Of a DNA stretch of 64,000 bases, positions 1 to 11,131 are shown one piece after another. Below the pieces are notes generated by a model. That model had not been told where the DNA came from, ran no database searches, and saw only the letters and a program-made list of their open reading frames with translations. Made by a program: the position numbers and the translations under genes. The stretch covers positions 1,674,001 to 1,738,000 of the forward strand of contig JAAXNY010000006.1 of NCBI GenBank assembly GCA_013420905.1, in the 5' to 3' direction. Source of the DNA: Collybia mongolica (lineage: Eukaryota > Basidiomycota > Agaricomycetes > Agaricales > Clitocybaceae). Each line of letters opens with the position of its first letter. Positions within the stretch are counted from its first letter, which is position 1.

Positions 1-1000
1 GTGCTGAAAATGTTGTATTGATATTGTAGATTGGAACAGGATTGAAAGGGTTGGTTGTGTCGCAGCTGACATCTACAACAACGGAAAGCCTTCGCTGAAC
101 TCCTGCTGCTATAATTTGATCTCGATCGATGAAAGACGGGATCTTTGAGTTAAGGTAGATGCAGTTCACAAAGATATCAACATCCAGGATTTCGGAGAAT
201 GGACCGCCCTTGGCAGTCTCGTCAAGATCCCATTTGATAATATCATTCCTAGACGCGGTTTGTGGTTGCAACGATCAGTAATGATAGATGATCAGAAAGA
301 GCACGCACTCGTCAAGGCCAATCTTTCTGAACAAGTCGACTGCACCACGGCCACACCGTCCTAGAGCTCCAATAACAAGAGCCTTGACACCCCTTCCGTT
401 ACCACCTAACAACATCTTCACAGTATCGACCATGGCACCCTCGTTTTCGAACGGCTGTAGGAGACCAAGTTTTTCACCCTTTCTTTGAGATGCTAACGCA
501 AGGGCACCTGCAGCGGCCCCTGCAAATCCAGCGTGATATCCGAAAGCTGCCACCCGCCGACCGTTTTCGTCATTGAGAAACTCGAGATCGTACAAGGTTC
601 CACCTCCACGGTGGAAGCGAGAAAGAACAGACGACCAACCAGCTTGACGTTTAAAACAGTGGGCAAACTGGATGTGCGTGTGAGGTAACGGATCTGTCGA
701 TTCTTCAAGCTCTTTTAATCCAATAATTGGAATGTCGCTTGGGGCGGTGTGCCATGTATTGTTATCGACCAATTTACAACCGACACTAAACGTTCATTGG
801 TCAAAAAAAATGTTACGATTTTAAGGATATCATTCGTCTTACGCTTCATACTCAAAGTCATTGAAAATTCTTTGTTCATCACGTTCAACAATGATATGGA
901 AACCAGCATCGATCAAACGTTTAGCGGTCGTCGGGGTCAAGGCCGCGCGCCTTTCAAATTCTTTGGTTTCGCACCGGAGCCAGAGCGTTCGACGAGTCAT
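1..1000 (-). CDS. LYS1: Saccharopine dehydrogenase (NAD+, L-lysine-forming), 3' end outside window
   Basis: Last step of the fungal alpha-aminoadipate lysine pathway: NAD+-dependent oxidative cleavage of saccharopine to lysine and 2-oxoglutarate. Seen: three joined exons (1000-843, 785-309, 248-1) that stay in frame. The N-terminus MTRRTLWLRCETKEFERRA is the family start. Then come HTHIQFAHCFK, the glycine-rich GRRVAAFGYHAGFAGAA block, the nucleotide-binding segment VIGALGRCGRGAVDLFRKIG, and DVSCDTTNPFNPVPIY near the edge. The first intron uses GTAAGA and TTTAG, the second GTGCGT and CTAG. About 294 residues are visible out of roughly 370 usual for the family, so only the C-terminal part is missing. 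It is divergent from the TPR gene, with 109 bp between start codons. The family assignment is secure. Confidence 0.95.
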
Positions 1001-1109
1001 TTTGGAGATGATGATGCGTGAGGGCGAGATGATAGATGACTCCTGGAAGACGACTGGTGAACTTTTCGTATGATAAAACGAGATCTTTTGCGATCGGGAT
1101 TACCCGATT

Positions 1110-2108
1110 ATGACTGACCCAATACCTATACCTATCTCTTTATCAGCGACTATGAACAAAAGCAGAGATACTACTGTGAGATCTTACTTGCAGTGTATTA
1201 TAGAGGACCTGGGTTCACCTCATTTCCTGTCAGTTGTGCTTAAGCGAGGCCGATGTTCTGAAAGCGCAAGGGAACGATTTGTTCCGTTCTGGGCAATGGG
1301 ACGAGGCTCTTGTAGCCTACCAATCTGGTCTTGGACAACTTCCGAGGAGGAAACAAGAGGCGTCGAACGGAAAGATAGAAGGAGTCAATAACCCGGTTGA
1401 CGGTAAAGAGGGCAGACAAGGAGAGAACGTCGTCGATAAAGGCCCGCCAACCGAAACAGACATTCTTTGTGCCAAGGCTCGTGCTGTATTGAATGCTAAC
1501 ATCGGCGCATGTTATGTCAAGCTGGTATGTAGTCAGTATCAATATCCCATCGCCCACTAATAACTTCAGGTGTTGAGGGAGATCACAAATCGGCGGTAGA
1601 AGCGTGTTCGCAAGGTGTGTATCTAGCTTCTCCATTGACATTCGGAATATACGTATTTCTATCTATTAGCCCTACTGGACGATTCGGGATACGTGAAAGC
1701 GCTTCAACGACGTGCTCTATCGAACGAAAAAATAAACTCTTGGTCGTCTTTAACTTCTGCCCAAGAAGGTCTGTGAACCTGCCATGTTGCGCTACCAAAT
1801 TACTAAAAAACCTTAAGACTACGCTTTCCTCCTCACGCTTCTCCCAACATCGTCGCCTCTTGTTAGGGAAACAGAGCAGTCCCTACGACGCGTAAAGGCG
1901 GTGGCTGAAGCCGCGCAGAAAGTCGAGACTGCTGAAATGCTAGATAAACTTAAAGGGCTCGGAAATAGCATCCTAGGTATGTTTTTGTAATATTCCAATC
2001 CTCATGCTGATTGTATATTTCTTGATAGGAAATTTCGGACTGTCCACTGAAAATTTCAATTTCGAACCTAATGGGCAAGGAGGCTACTCGATGAATTTCT
2101 CCCCGTAA
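1110..2108 (+). CDS. TPR protein, TTC1-like
   Basis: Six exons were inferred: 1110-1175, 1234-1524, 1578-1614, 1670-1768, 1818-1976 and 2029-2108. The product carries three TPR motifs. The first contains EADVLKAQGNDLFRSGQWDE, the second ARAVLNANIGACYVKLGDHK, the third SGYVKALQRRALSNEKINSW. The tail (KLKGLGNSILGNFGLSTENF) is the conserved end of the tetratricopeptide repeat protein 1 family. That family acts as an adaptor or co-chaperone, and a role in protein-protein contacts is inferred here. Exon 3 uses an acceptor ending in TTGAG, chosen because it restores KLGDHKSAVEACSQ. The first 22-residue exon is not conserved in sequence that I recognise, so the start could also be the ATG at 1152. 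Confidence 0.85.
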
Positions 2109-2285
2109 TTTGTCTGTCTGGGTCGAGATCCTGACAACAGGCGATAATGTGATTTCGCTTTCAAACATGAGATTACTCATATGGATGCGGGTCTCCAGCC
2201 CACTTGAATCAATCCAGAATAGTTATTGGAGAGCGGAACATTGTAACACCCCATATGGGCCAAACCTATATAATATCAATATTAT

Positions 2286-2948
2286 TCATAACGCACGAGA
2301 AATTGAGGTTACAAAACATACTTTGGCGATCAACCTGCCATATATGAGTGACATAGATACAGGGCCATAGTCTCGCGAGTCCCGCGATACAATTGCGTTG
2401 TCACCACTGACCCAGACATGGCCTTTCGGCACTACTACGTGCTCTGTGGATGGCGCTTTCGCACCCGTCGGGTCAACGCACACAATATCCCCTGGCAACC
2501 CAATTATTCGTTTACAGACAATGCGTCCAGGCTCGAGAGGTGACTTGAGTGTTATTAAATCTCCACGACAGATGCGCTGCGGGAAAATTCGGTAGGTTAG
2601 ACGATCTTCAATAACAATTTCGCCTTCATGTGCCAGAGTTGGTAGCATAGATGGTCCGGTCATCTAAACGGCGTCAACATAGTTTCGGGAATTGATACTG
2701 ATTCTGAATACCGTTGAAGGCCTGCCAACATATTCGGTAAATAGATGAAGCGCACAAGCCACGTTGAACAGCTAATTGATAGAGTTGATGTATTGGATCA
2801 GCGGGATACCCAAGGATGCAGAGATACCCACTTTGAGTGTGTTTTTGGCTATGAACCTTCCCCAGAAGACATAAGGGGATTCGGTTGAGGGTGAAAAGGG
2901 AGGTAAGGAATTGAGCCTTAGGCGACGAAAGGAAAAGTTGTATTTCAT
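2286..2948 (-). CDS. IMP1: Mitochondrial inner membrane protease subunit 1
   Basis: S26-family signal peptidase that removes sorting peptides from proteins of the intermembrane space. Seen: the catalytic serine in GPSMLPTL, the catalytic lysine in CKRIIGLPGD, and the downstream box VWVSGDNAIVSRDSRDYGP. Three exons were inferred: 2948 to about 2823, 2771-2712, and 2663-2286. The middle exon (LFNVACALHLFTEYVGRPST) supplies the membrane-anchoring helix before the active serine. The start at 2948 gives an Arg- and Ser-rich N-terminus that could target mitochondria. Downstream ATGs inside exon 1 are absent, but the true start remains the least certain part. Size is close to 170-200 residues, as usual for Imp1. 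The gene is divergent from ELP4. Confidence 0.85.
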
Positions 2949-3155
2949 GTAAGCATGTATTGTTGCGATGACCAAGCTACCTCCAGCTTGAAATCTATGG
3001 ATCGATGAAGTTAATTTATTAGCTTGCAATTGAAGGAAGTAGTTTGAAAGGAGTGTCACAAGCAGGCTCGATTTGTTTGTCCACCGTCGGTCCGACGTTC
3101 CGGCTTCCCACTTTAGAGCTACAGTAGCGCTTTCTCAAATACCCAATCACGAAAC

Positions 3156-4636
3156 ATGTCATCTTTCAAAAGGAAAGGCCCAGTAAAGCAGGCAACCACA
3201 TACCAAGGCACTCGCATCTCGCCGGCTTCTCTTGCAACCGTCATTACATCCACAGGCATACCTTCCTTCGATGACCTTCTTGGTGGTGGACTTCCATTGT
3301 CCTGTTTGATGCTCATCGCAGCTCCAGATTTTCATTCATCATATGGAGATCTTGTACAAAAGTATTTTATCGCACAAGGGCTGAGTTGTGGACATGATGT
3401 CTGCGTTGTTGATTGGGATGCGGGGGAGTTCGTCAAAGATCTCGTATGGATCCCCAGAAGTCGAGTCATTGTACCCGCAGATAGGGAGGACGATGAAAAT
3501 GAGGCGGACAATGGAAAGCAGAAGATCAAAATTGCCTGGAGATACGAACAGATGAAGCAGTTTCAGACAACGGTGTCATCGTATGTGAGTATTCCTAGAT
3601 TCGATCAACAAAAATATCATCAAGCCATTTCAAGTCTACAGAGGACTTTTGTCATAATTTTGATTTAACAAGTCGCTGCCCAGAATCTGTCATCAGTAAT
3701 GCACTTGAAACCAAGCAGTTATCTTTCGTCACCCTCGAATCAGATCTAGAATGTAATTCGGCAATATATTATGTCCTAGGTCGGATCGCGGAGGTTTTGA
3801 AAACTGAAGTATCATCTAACCCTCTTCGTATCTGCATCCCATCACTGGGCTCTCCTCATTGGGGTGAATTCACGAGTCAGGTGCGTAGTGGGCACCATAT
3901 TCGAGGCACGGTACCGACTATTCATTCTAGGATATTCTGTATTTCTTGCATTCTTTGCGACAACTTCTCAGGAGGCAACCTCATGCATGTGCTTCTATAG
4001 GGCTACCACCACACCTATCTGGAGACTCATGGGGGGGTGCTGGGTGGATGAAAAAAGTGGGATGGCTCACTGACGCAGCATTTACGATGTCAGCATTCTC
4101 TGGTATGTTTTTTTTTTTCGTGGCAATATCTGTTAACATATGAACTTTTGCCATCAGCAAATCCATCTCTCACTGCGATGTTTCCGTCTCACCATGGTCT
4201 GTTGGCTATACATACATTGCCTGCCCCCTACACACTTGTACCATTGAGCGACCGATTCTCTACATTACGCGGGCTGTCTGCCTCGGCAACATCTCCTGTT
4301 GGAAGTGGCGAAAACAACTTAACGTTCAAGTGTACTCGAAAGAGGCTTATATTCGAAACATTGCATTTAGATATCGAAGGAGGGGTGGGAGAACGGAGAA
4401 CAAACCCGTCGACGATGGCATCGCCCGCCCCCACTCCGGAAAGCCACCCACACGTGGAAGACCACTCACACGACCCAGCCTTCGCTACTATGGAAGTAAC
4501 TCTGGAAGCGACGAAGGACTTGGAGCTTGTCATTGATGGAGGAGTCCATACAGCAGAGGTGGTGGAGGCCAAACTGAAGAAGGGGAAGAAGAAGGTTGCT
4601 TTCCGATCAGATCGACCAGAGTTATACGATTTCTAA
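3156..4636 (+). CDS. ELP4: Elongator complex protein 4 (PAXNEB family)
   Basis: Subunit of the Elp4-6 RecA-like ring of Elongator, which modifies wobble uridines of tRNA. Four exons (3156-3584, 3644-3880, 3931-4102, 4158-4636) join to 438 residues. Family signatures are YQGTRISPASLATVITSTG, the degenerate P-loop region FDDLLGGGLPLSCLMLIAAPD, FCHNFDLTSRCPES, ICIPSLGSPHWG, and the C-terminal KCTRKRLIFETLHLDIEGG. The last 90 residues are acidic or basic low complexity ending in a lysine cluster. The Walker A motif is not canonical, as is usual for Elp4. The exon 1 donor (GTGAGT after the tyrosine codon) was chosen because it keeps the frame with the next exon. The start has a clean upstream context and shares a divergent promoter with IMP1. 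Confidence 0.9.
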
Positions 4637-5641
4637 TGTGCTGTCTCCACCATGGGATAAGTCAGCTGTTGGTCTAGGGTTCCCCGTGGCAGCTGTCCCT
4701 ACTCGTAATGTTATGGTGTCCTTCTACGGACAGAAAAAGATCGGTGGCGAAGCAACGATCACAAAATGATTGCACCCAGTTTCCGCGGGCTTGGGATGGA
4801 CTCGGGTGCACACAGCGACGTCGGTGGGTGGTTGGTCCTAGGTATCAAGTAAGGTGGTGTGTAGGATGACAGGCGTTGATCAGTGGAGATAGCATGTCAG
4901 CGTTTGACTTTGAGCGGGAATTGCCAGAGCGAAACCATCATCATGCTCTATCGCGATGTTTTGGCTATAGCTCCGGTCAGGATGTTGGTTAAACACATTT
5001 GCAAGTTCCTTCAAGAAAGACCTTGGGTAATGAGGGCCAATACGAAGCTGGGCTCTGGAATATGGAGAAGTCTATATGGGATGTATATGTATATACATAG
5101 AGAGAGGTTGTTACATAAATCATTTGGGATGCGAGAGTGCCGAGTCTGCGCGCTCCGGTTGACAGGATCTTTGAGACTACGCTCCAGGGGTGCAATTCAA
5201 TAAAGAGCAATGTATACGTAGGCGAGGGCATAGAACGGACGATTGAGTCTCTCTACCATCTATCGTGTTGATCAGGAGAATCTCCGGAAAGGAAGCGATG
5301 TGAGTGGATACAGGACGCATGGAATGATGGGAACGAAATTTACGGCGACCGTAGGACGTCTCAGGTTCGCACTGAACCTGTTCAACAACGATACCCCCAG
5401 CACACACGAAGGCAATTGAGCGAGCACTGGTCGGAGAAGCCGCTGCCACCAATGCCCAATTCGTGGTTTGAAGAGAGTGGTGGGTGTTTAAGTCTATTTG
5501 GAGTCAGGGTAGAAGAATTTCATCTGGTCAGCGTGTTGTACAGCGACCCAGGCACATTTTGGATGCTCTTCGTCGTTCTCGTCGTTCTCCGTCGTTCCTA
5601 CCATTCTTCTTCTCTTCGCTGTCCGCTTTCTTCTCTTCTTG
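4637..5641. other. Intergenic region between ELP4 and the LRR-RhoGEF gene
   Basis: About 1 kb without a supported gene. Only short ORFs occur, with no recognisable product and no conserved exon pattern. A pyrimidine-rich tract at about 5575-5641, made of repeated TTCTC and CGTCGTT units, runs directly into the start codon of the next gene. Such CT tracts are common core-promoter elements in filamentous fungi. An AATAAAG-like signal lies near 5198. Confidence 0.5.
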
Positions 5642-8600
5642 ATGCTTTCTTCGCTTTCAGTCCAGACTGACGAGGGTTCTTTAGATCTCCATCTCGAGTA
5701 TTTGCGAGAACATCCATCGGCGGCACTCCCACCGTCCCCGCTGTCACCAAATTCATATGGTCGTCCACGTGCCCCCACTCCGTCTGCGTCCACCACTGCT
5801 GCCAGCGACGACCACCGCGACCCTGTCGTCCCCATTCCTCGCCCTCTGACCCTCTTTTCTTCCGACGAGCCCCCATCAGCCTCTCCATTGAATCGCGTAT
5901 CGCCTCTTTTGCGTTCTGTGTCGGAGGGCCAGGTTCTCCCCCAGCCGTCATTCGCCCGCCCGCCAAAGGTTCACATGCCCCTCCCAGACCCCAACCAGTT
6001 TCCGGATCCCTATCCCTTTCGGGCACCCCATCATCACCTTGCGAATCTCCCCGCCCTGTCCTCGGCAGGCTCTTCCTCTACCCGTTCATCTGCTTATACA
6101 AGCTCAGGAAGTGCACTTGCATCAGGCGACTACGGCCATGTCCTTGTCGCGTCCGGTGAGGATGACGGCCATGGTGTGGGAATAACATCCGATGCCGTCG
6201 TCCGCTTGCTCTCAAAGGACGCAATCTCGCCATCCACTCGAGGGATACAGTCCAGAAACCCAGTCGATCAGTCGCGCTGGTCTGAATCCTACTCAGCGAG
6301 CAGTCGATCCCGTTCATCTTCGGTTGGCAATAGCAATCCTACCACAGGACAGGACAGCATGGCCCCAAAGCTACAGCAGAAGCCGAGTTACGATATGGCT
6401 TGGACAGTTGACGAAAGGGATGAAGTGGGAATGAGCGAAGACGAAACAGACGACGATAACCATCTAGGTGATGAGGAAGATGAAGAGGAGAAGGAGGAGG
6501 AACGAACATCTGCCATTGTCATCGCGGAAGAGGGCCGTGGGTTGATTGTTCATGGTGATAATGTTCCCATTGTGCAACTCCATGTTCAACCAGGTTAGTC
6601 CGTGTGATTTAAAATGCATTCTATACACTAAACTCTTTCAGGAACTACCCATCTTCTCATAGGTTCCTCTAGCACCCCCAACGCAATGCCAGCGTTTTTG
6701 ACGACCAACCTCCCACAAATATCCCATTCACTCCTGGCCCTGGATATATCAGCTAACTTCTTGGGTGCACTACCTCCTGTGCTAGCTGTTTGCGAGAACC
6801 TCGAAGAGTTGAACATAGCTTCGAATCCATTGCGTGTCCTACCCGTCTTTCTTGCCGATCTCACTAATCTCCGCGTCCTTATTGCGGACTCGACAGGTAT
6901 CAGCACCTTGCCTGACACCCTTGTAGACCTGGAGAAGCTTCACACTGTGAGCGTTCGAAGAAACAAATTACACGCACTTCCAAGTTGGCTATGCCTCCTT
7001 CCCGCACTACAGACCTTATGTGTCGACGGGAACCCTTTTCAAGGACCCTGGAAAGCCTTGGTAGATCCACTTCTGGCAAAGGTGCCAATGACCCCCATAT
7101 ATCCCCCTTCTACTCCCATGTTTCCTTTGCCTTCTGCAAGTATCCAAGGGTCTATGGACACCGAGACCGACGAAGATCTTTCTGACTCAGGTCCACTAAG
7201 TGCCGGCGCAGATGGTCTGTTCCAGTCACCCGAGGAAGAGGATCATACTATTACACCAGAGCGTGCACCTTTTTTTACCCGAGCAGCAGTTCCACCCTCG
7301 GCAGAACCTCCTGTACCCCCTCCTCCAAAGGGGCTCACGAGAACTCGAACAACACCTAATCGTGCACACTTCGACCATTCACGGGCTACCAAGAATAGTC
7401 CACCTTTAGGGGAAACACGGGGACAGAAGGCGCTCCCTTCAAAGCAACCTGAGGATTCTGGTTATCACGGAGACCATGAACTGCGAAAAATGAAGAGCGC
7501 TGGGGACCTCCGCCGAGGCAAAACAACGGTATCTGCTTCCGCGGAACCTGGGATATCGCCTCACACTCCCGCTCGGCCTGCATTGTCGAATTATTCCACC
7601 TCTCTTTCGAGTTCTGATCTACTGAATATCAGTCCGCCGGCCCCAGAACGACCTGCAATGGCTAAACGCTTTGCAAGCTTAGGCCCCACATCAGCAATGA
7701 ACACCAGTCCATCACGTTCGGTGACAGCTAATGGTATGAGACCTCAACTCACCAAATCTCTGTGGGATAACATTTCGGAGAATGAAGACGACGCTTCAAC
7801 CTCCCATTCCAACCGGGTGTCATTTGCACCCGGCAATACATCGTCCCCCCTTCCAAAGCCATCCATACAGGACATTCAAGATGGGAAGTACCCACTTCGT
7901 AGTAGGTCTGCCAAAGACGGGAAAGAAAAGGGGAGCCGTTGGGGCTTTCTAAAGAAGATGTCGATGGGGAAGATGAAAATAGACTCGCCTTCCCCGGCCC
8001 CTATCCCTCATCAGCGTTCCGGGGCATTGACGAGGCCACACACATCAGCTGGTTTACCACCGCCACCATCATCAACATCATCTTCGAATGTTCCTTCATC
8101 ATTTTCTTCGCCTGTGCGTGACAATAAGTCACCGCAAATTGATTTGCGCTTTTCGACAACGGGCATCCTCGATAGTCTAGCTCCGAATCTCACCACGTCC
8201 ATCTCTCCCCTTCAGGTTGAGAGAAAACCTTCTCGGGATATGCTGAAGGTGTCACCGGTAGTGACTTCGCCGACTCTTCTAGTTCCTCCATCCCCGCTTC
8301 CTAGAACCGCTAAGCGCCGAAGTTTCCTTCCTATTGATGCACCAGGAAGTCTTTCCCTTAATATTCCTATTCCAGATACGTCGACTTTTGTGCCTGGGTT
8401 GACGGCTTTGAACGATGGAGACGAAGCTGATCCCAGGGTAGCCACCCCAAGTCCCGTGGCAGACAGCGAACAACACATACGTCGAGAAGAAGAGAGAGCC
8501 AGAGAGGCTTATATGAGAGCACTTCGTTCGGTTATGGCCTACCTTAAAGATATGGACGACTTGGGTCTATCGCAACAGTCGAATACCTTGAGCATGTATG

Positions 8601-10455
8601 GTACTGCAGCAGACGATGCCTCGATTCCCCGTTCACGGCGGCCTACCATGGTGGAGGGACAGCGAGAAGTCTCCGTTGCGCTGAGTGGCTCGACGGCGGT
8701 ATCCTCATCCTCAGATTCTTCTGGCCAGCTACGGTCATCCGAGGCTATAGCCGGCTTACGAAGTGGAAGTTCAGCGCAAACTCTGAGTGTTGCCACCACT
8801 GACAGTGGTGGTTCTTCTGAAGAGCGCAAGTTCAAAGATGACAAAGGCAAGCGGGCGATGGTCGTTCGTGAAATTGTTGTGTGAGCGATCACTAATTCAT
8901 TTTGTCCGAAGTGTTGTTGACATTACAGATTAGGACGGAGCGTACATACGTCAAAGGGCTCCAGGAACTTGTGGACATATACATCAAGCCTGGTTGCATC
9001 CCAGTCAATATCCTTAGCGGCGTTGGGACGGGAAAAGATACTGTTGTTCCTGCGGCGGAGCGTAAACTAGTATTTGGTGGCATTGATGCACTCTTTTCCT
9101 TTCATAAGGACAGCTTCCTCCCCGCCCTCGAGGTAGCCGCGGCTCCACTCATGAAGACTTCTGCAGAATTGCAGCAAGCGGATACCGACGGCCAATTATC
9201 TTTGAGCGTGGTGAGAGCAGTTGGGAGCATGTTCCTCAAGCACGCCGCCTTCATGAGAATGTATTCTAGTTATATCAAGTAAGCATGAAAGGGTTAGTCT
9301 AGGTGCAGTCGGTTATTGACTTCAAAACGTAAAGTAATTTTGACAGCTCAGTCCAACGGGTCAAGTACTGGACAGCAGATCGACCCTTCACAAGTAGTTC
9401 CAATCCGGGAACGGCTGCAACCTCGCCGTCATCAAGTACAGCACAGTTGGTCGGGCTTGGTTTGAGTATGTCTGCCATCACGAGTCCCGGTGTTGTGCCC
9501 GAAGGAGGCCCAGCAGCTACAGGTGTGCCAAACCTGACGACGAGCCAAAAGAAGAGGATAAAGTCGTACTTGAAACGGTGCCGTATGAACCCCCGGCATT
9601 CCCAGCTTAATCTCGAAGGTTACCTACTCCTTCCCGTGCAAAGAATTCCCCGTTACCGATTACTGGTTTGTCTCATAATCTATATGGCTTATTACCAGCT
9701 AACTTCCTCCACAGTTGGAGGAATTGTTGAGAAGTACCCCACCTACCTACGAGTATATGGATGATCCTTTGGATCGGGCTTTGGCGGAGATATCGTCTCT
9801 TGCTAACAATATGAACGAAGGAAAGCGTGAATCTGAATCACGTCGAAAACTTGTTCAATGGCAAGCTCGTATACGGGGTAAATTCCCTAGCCCGCTCGTT
9901 CAGCCTCATAGGTTAGTTCCTCATGCAACGTTCTATATCGGTCTAACATTGTTTAGGCGGTTAATCATGGACGGACCACTTCTTCTGACCCGGGTCGTAC
10001 GAAAGGCTATGGTATCTTTTGAGGCCATCAATGCCCAAGGTGACGCATCGACGGTACAAGTAGACTGCCTCGCTCCCGAGCTAACACCCCGTCCTCTCAT
10101 TGGAATATTATGCAATGACTTATTAGTATTATGTCGGGATCCATCAGAGGGCCAGGATCCTACCTCATTTGTTGACCTCTGGGCAGTCTTGAGAATGCAA
10201 ACACTCCCTCAACCAGCAAGCATTGTCCACGGGAATGGTATATATTTTGACATAAACTTTCCAGATGCAAAAATAATTTGATTCTTTGTAGCTCTTCGCC
10301 TTGTTGACAACAAAGCAATACTGTATTTTGATGCTCCTTCACCATCTGATGCCCTGAATTGGTATAGAGGTTCGTCACTGTTTCGTTGGTGATACTGGAC
10401 ACTAACATGCAGAACTATAGCCATCAACCTTCATATACCTGCATCCAAAACCTAG
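5642..10455 (+). CDS. Leucine-rich repeat Rho guanine-nucleotide exchange factor (LRR-DH-PH)
   Basis: Eight exons (5642-6593, 6642-8878, 8929-9278, 9347-9665, 9715-9911, 9957-10237, 10292-10369, 10421-10455) give about 1,482 residues. Order: a Ser/Pro-rich N-terminus with an acidic stretch near residue 280; five or so leucine-rich repeats at about 335-470 (LLALDISANFLGALPPVLAV, LEELNIASNPLRVLPVFLAD); a 600-residue disordered Ser/Pro region; a Dbl-homology domain at about 1065-1290 (RTERTYVKGLQELVDIY, KRCRMNPRHSQLNLEGYLLL, PVQRIPRYRLLLEELL); then a PH-like domain to the C-terminus. DH-PH proteins activate Rho/Cdc42-type GTPases at the membrane, so a role in polarity or cytoskeleton is inferred. 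The leucine repeats probably bind a partner. Which GTPase is used cannot be read from the sequence. Confidence 0.9.
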
Positions 10456-11131
10456 GCATCATTGCACTCACATTCATTTCCATCTCTTTTATTATCACAT
10501 ATGGTTATAGTAACTCGAATATCGCCTCGTAGATCCCATTCACTCTGCTTAATTTTTAAAGAGGCGCCAGCTCGGCACTGCACTCTTTCACTGATTCTTC
10601 GTTTTCCCCGTTGTACCCACTCATCACTCTTAAGTTACTGCAACAAAGTTAAATTCGTCCTTCACATATCGGACTATATTGCCAAGCGACCATGTCCGAG
10701 ATCGGCGAATCTGAAGCTGATGTATATTGCTGTTGTGTGAGAATCGGATGGTAAGATGCGATTTTTGTGTAGTAAAAACTTATCGATCAGAGATTTCTAC
10801 CATTCCTTGGGTGAACAGTGACCCCTGTTTACAGATGAAGACCGTAAGGTATATTGGAGTATGACGGAATGAGACGCAAGCCTTGGTATTTGCCATTGAA
10901 CAACATGGTATTACTATGTAAGCTGGTAGGATATGAATCTATGAGCCTATAATTCAAGTACAAACCCATCACATCTGTTACTTCGTTAGGTGTTCCGCAA
11001 GAAAAATTGTTGAAGTTTGCTTACTAGCCACTGCCAAAATGCTTCTGCCTTGTTCCTTGGGGGAGGTTCGTCGTACCTAGGTGTACCAAATATCAATACC
11101 TGGCCAATTAGCAGGGACACTCGTCGGGGAC
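10456..11131. other. Convergent intergenic region
   Basis: About 680 bp between the stop codons of the RhoGEF gene (+) and the amino-acid permease gene (-). I see no ORF with a recognisable product and no repeat. It probably holds the two 3' untranslated regions. Confidence 0.5.
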
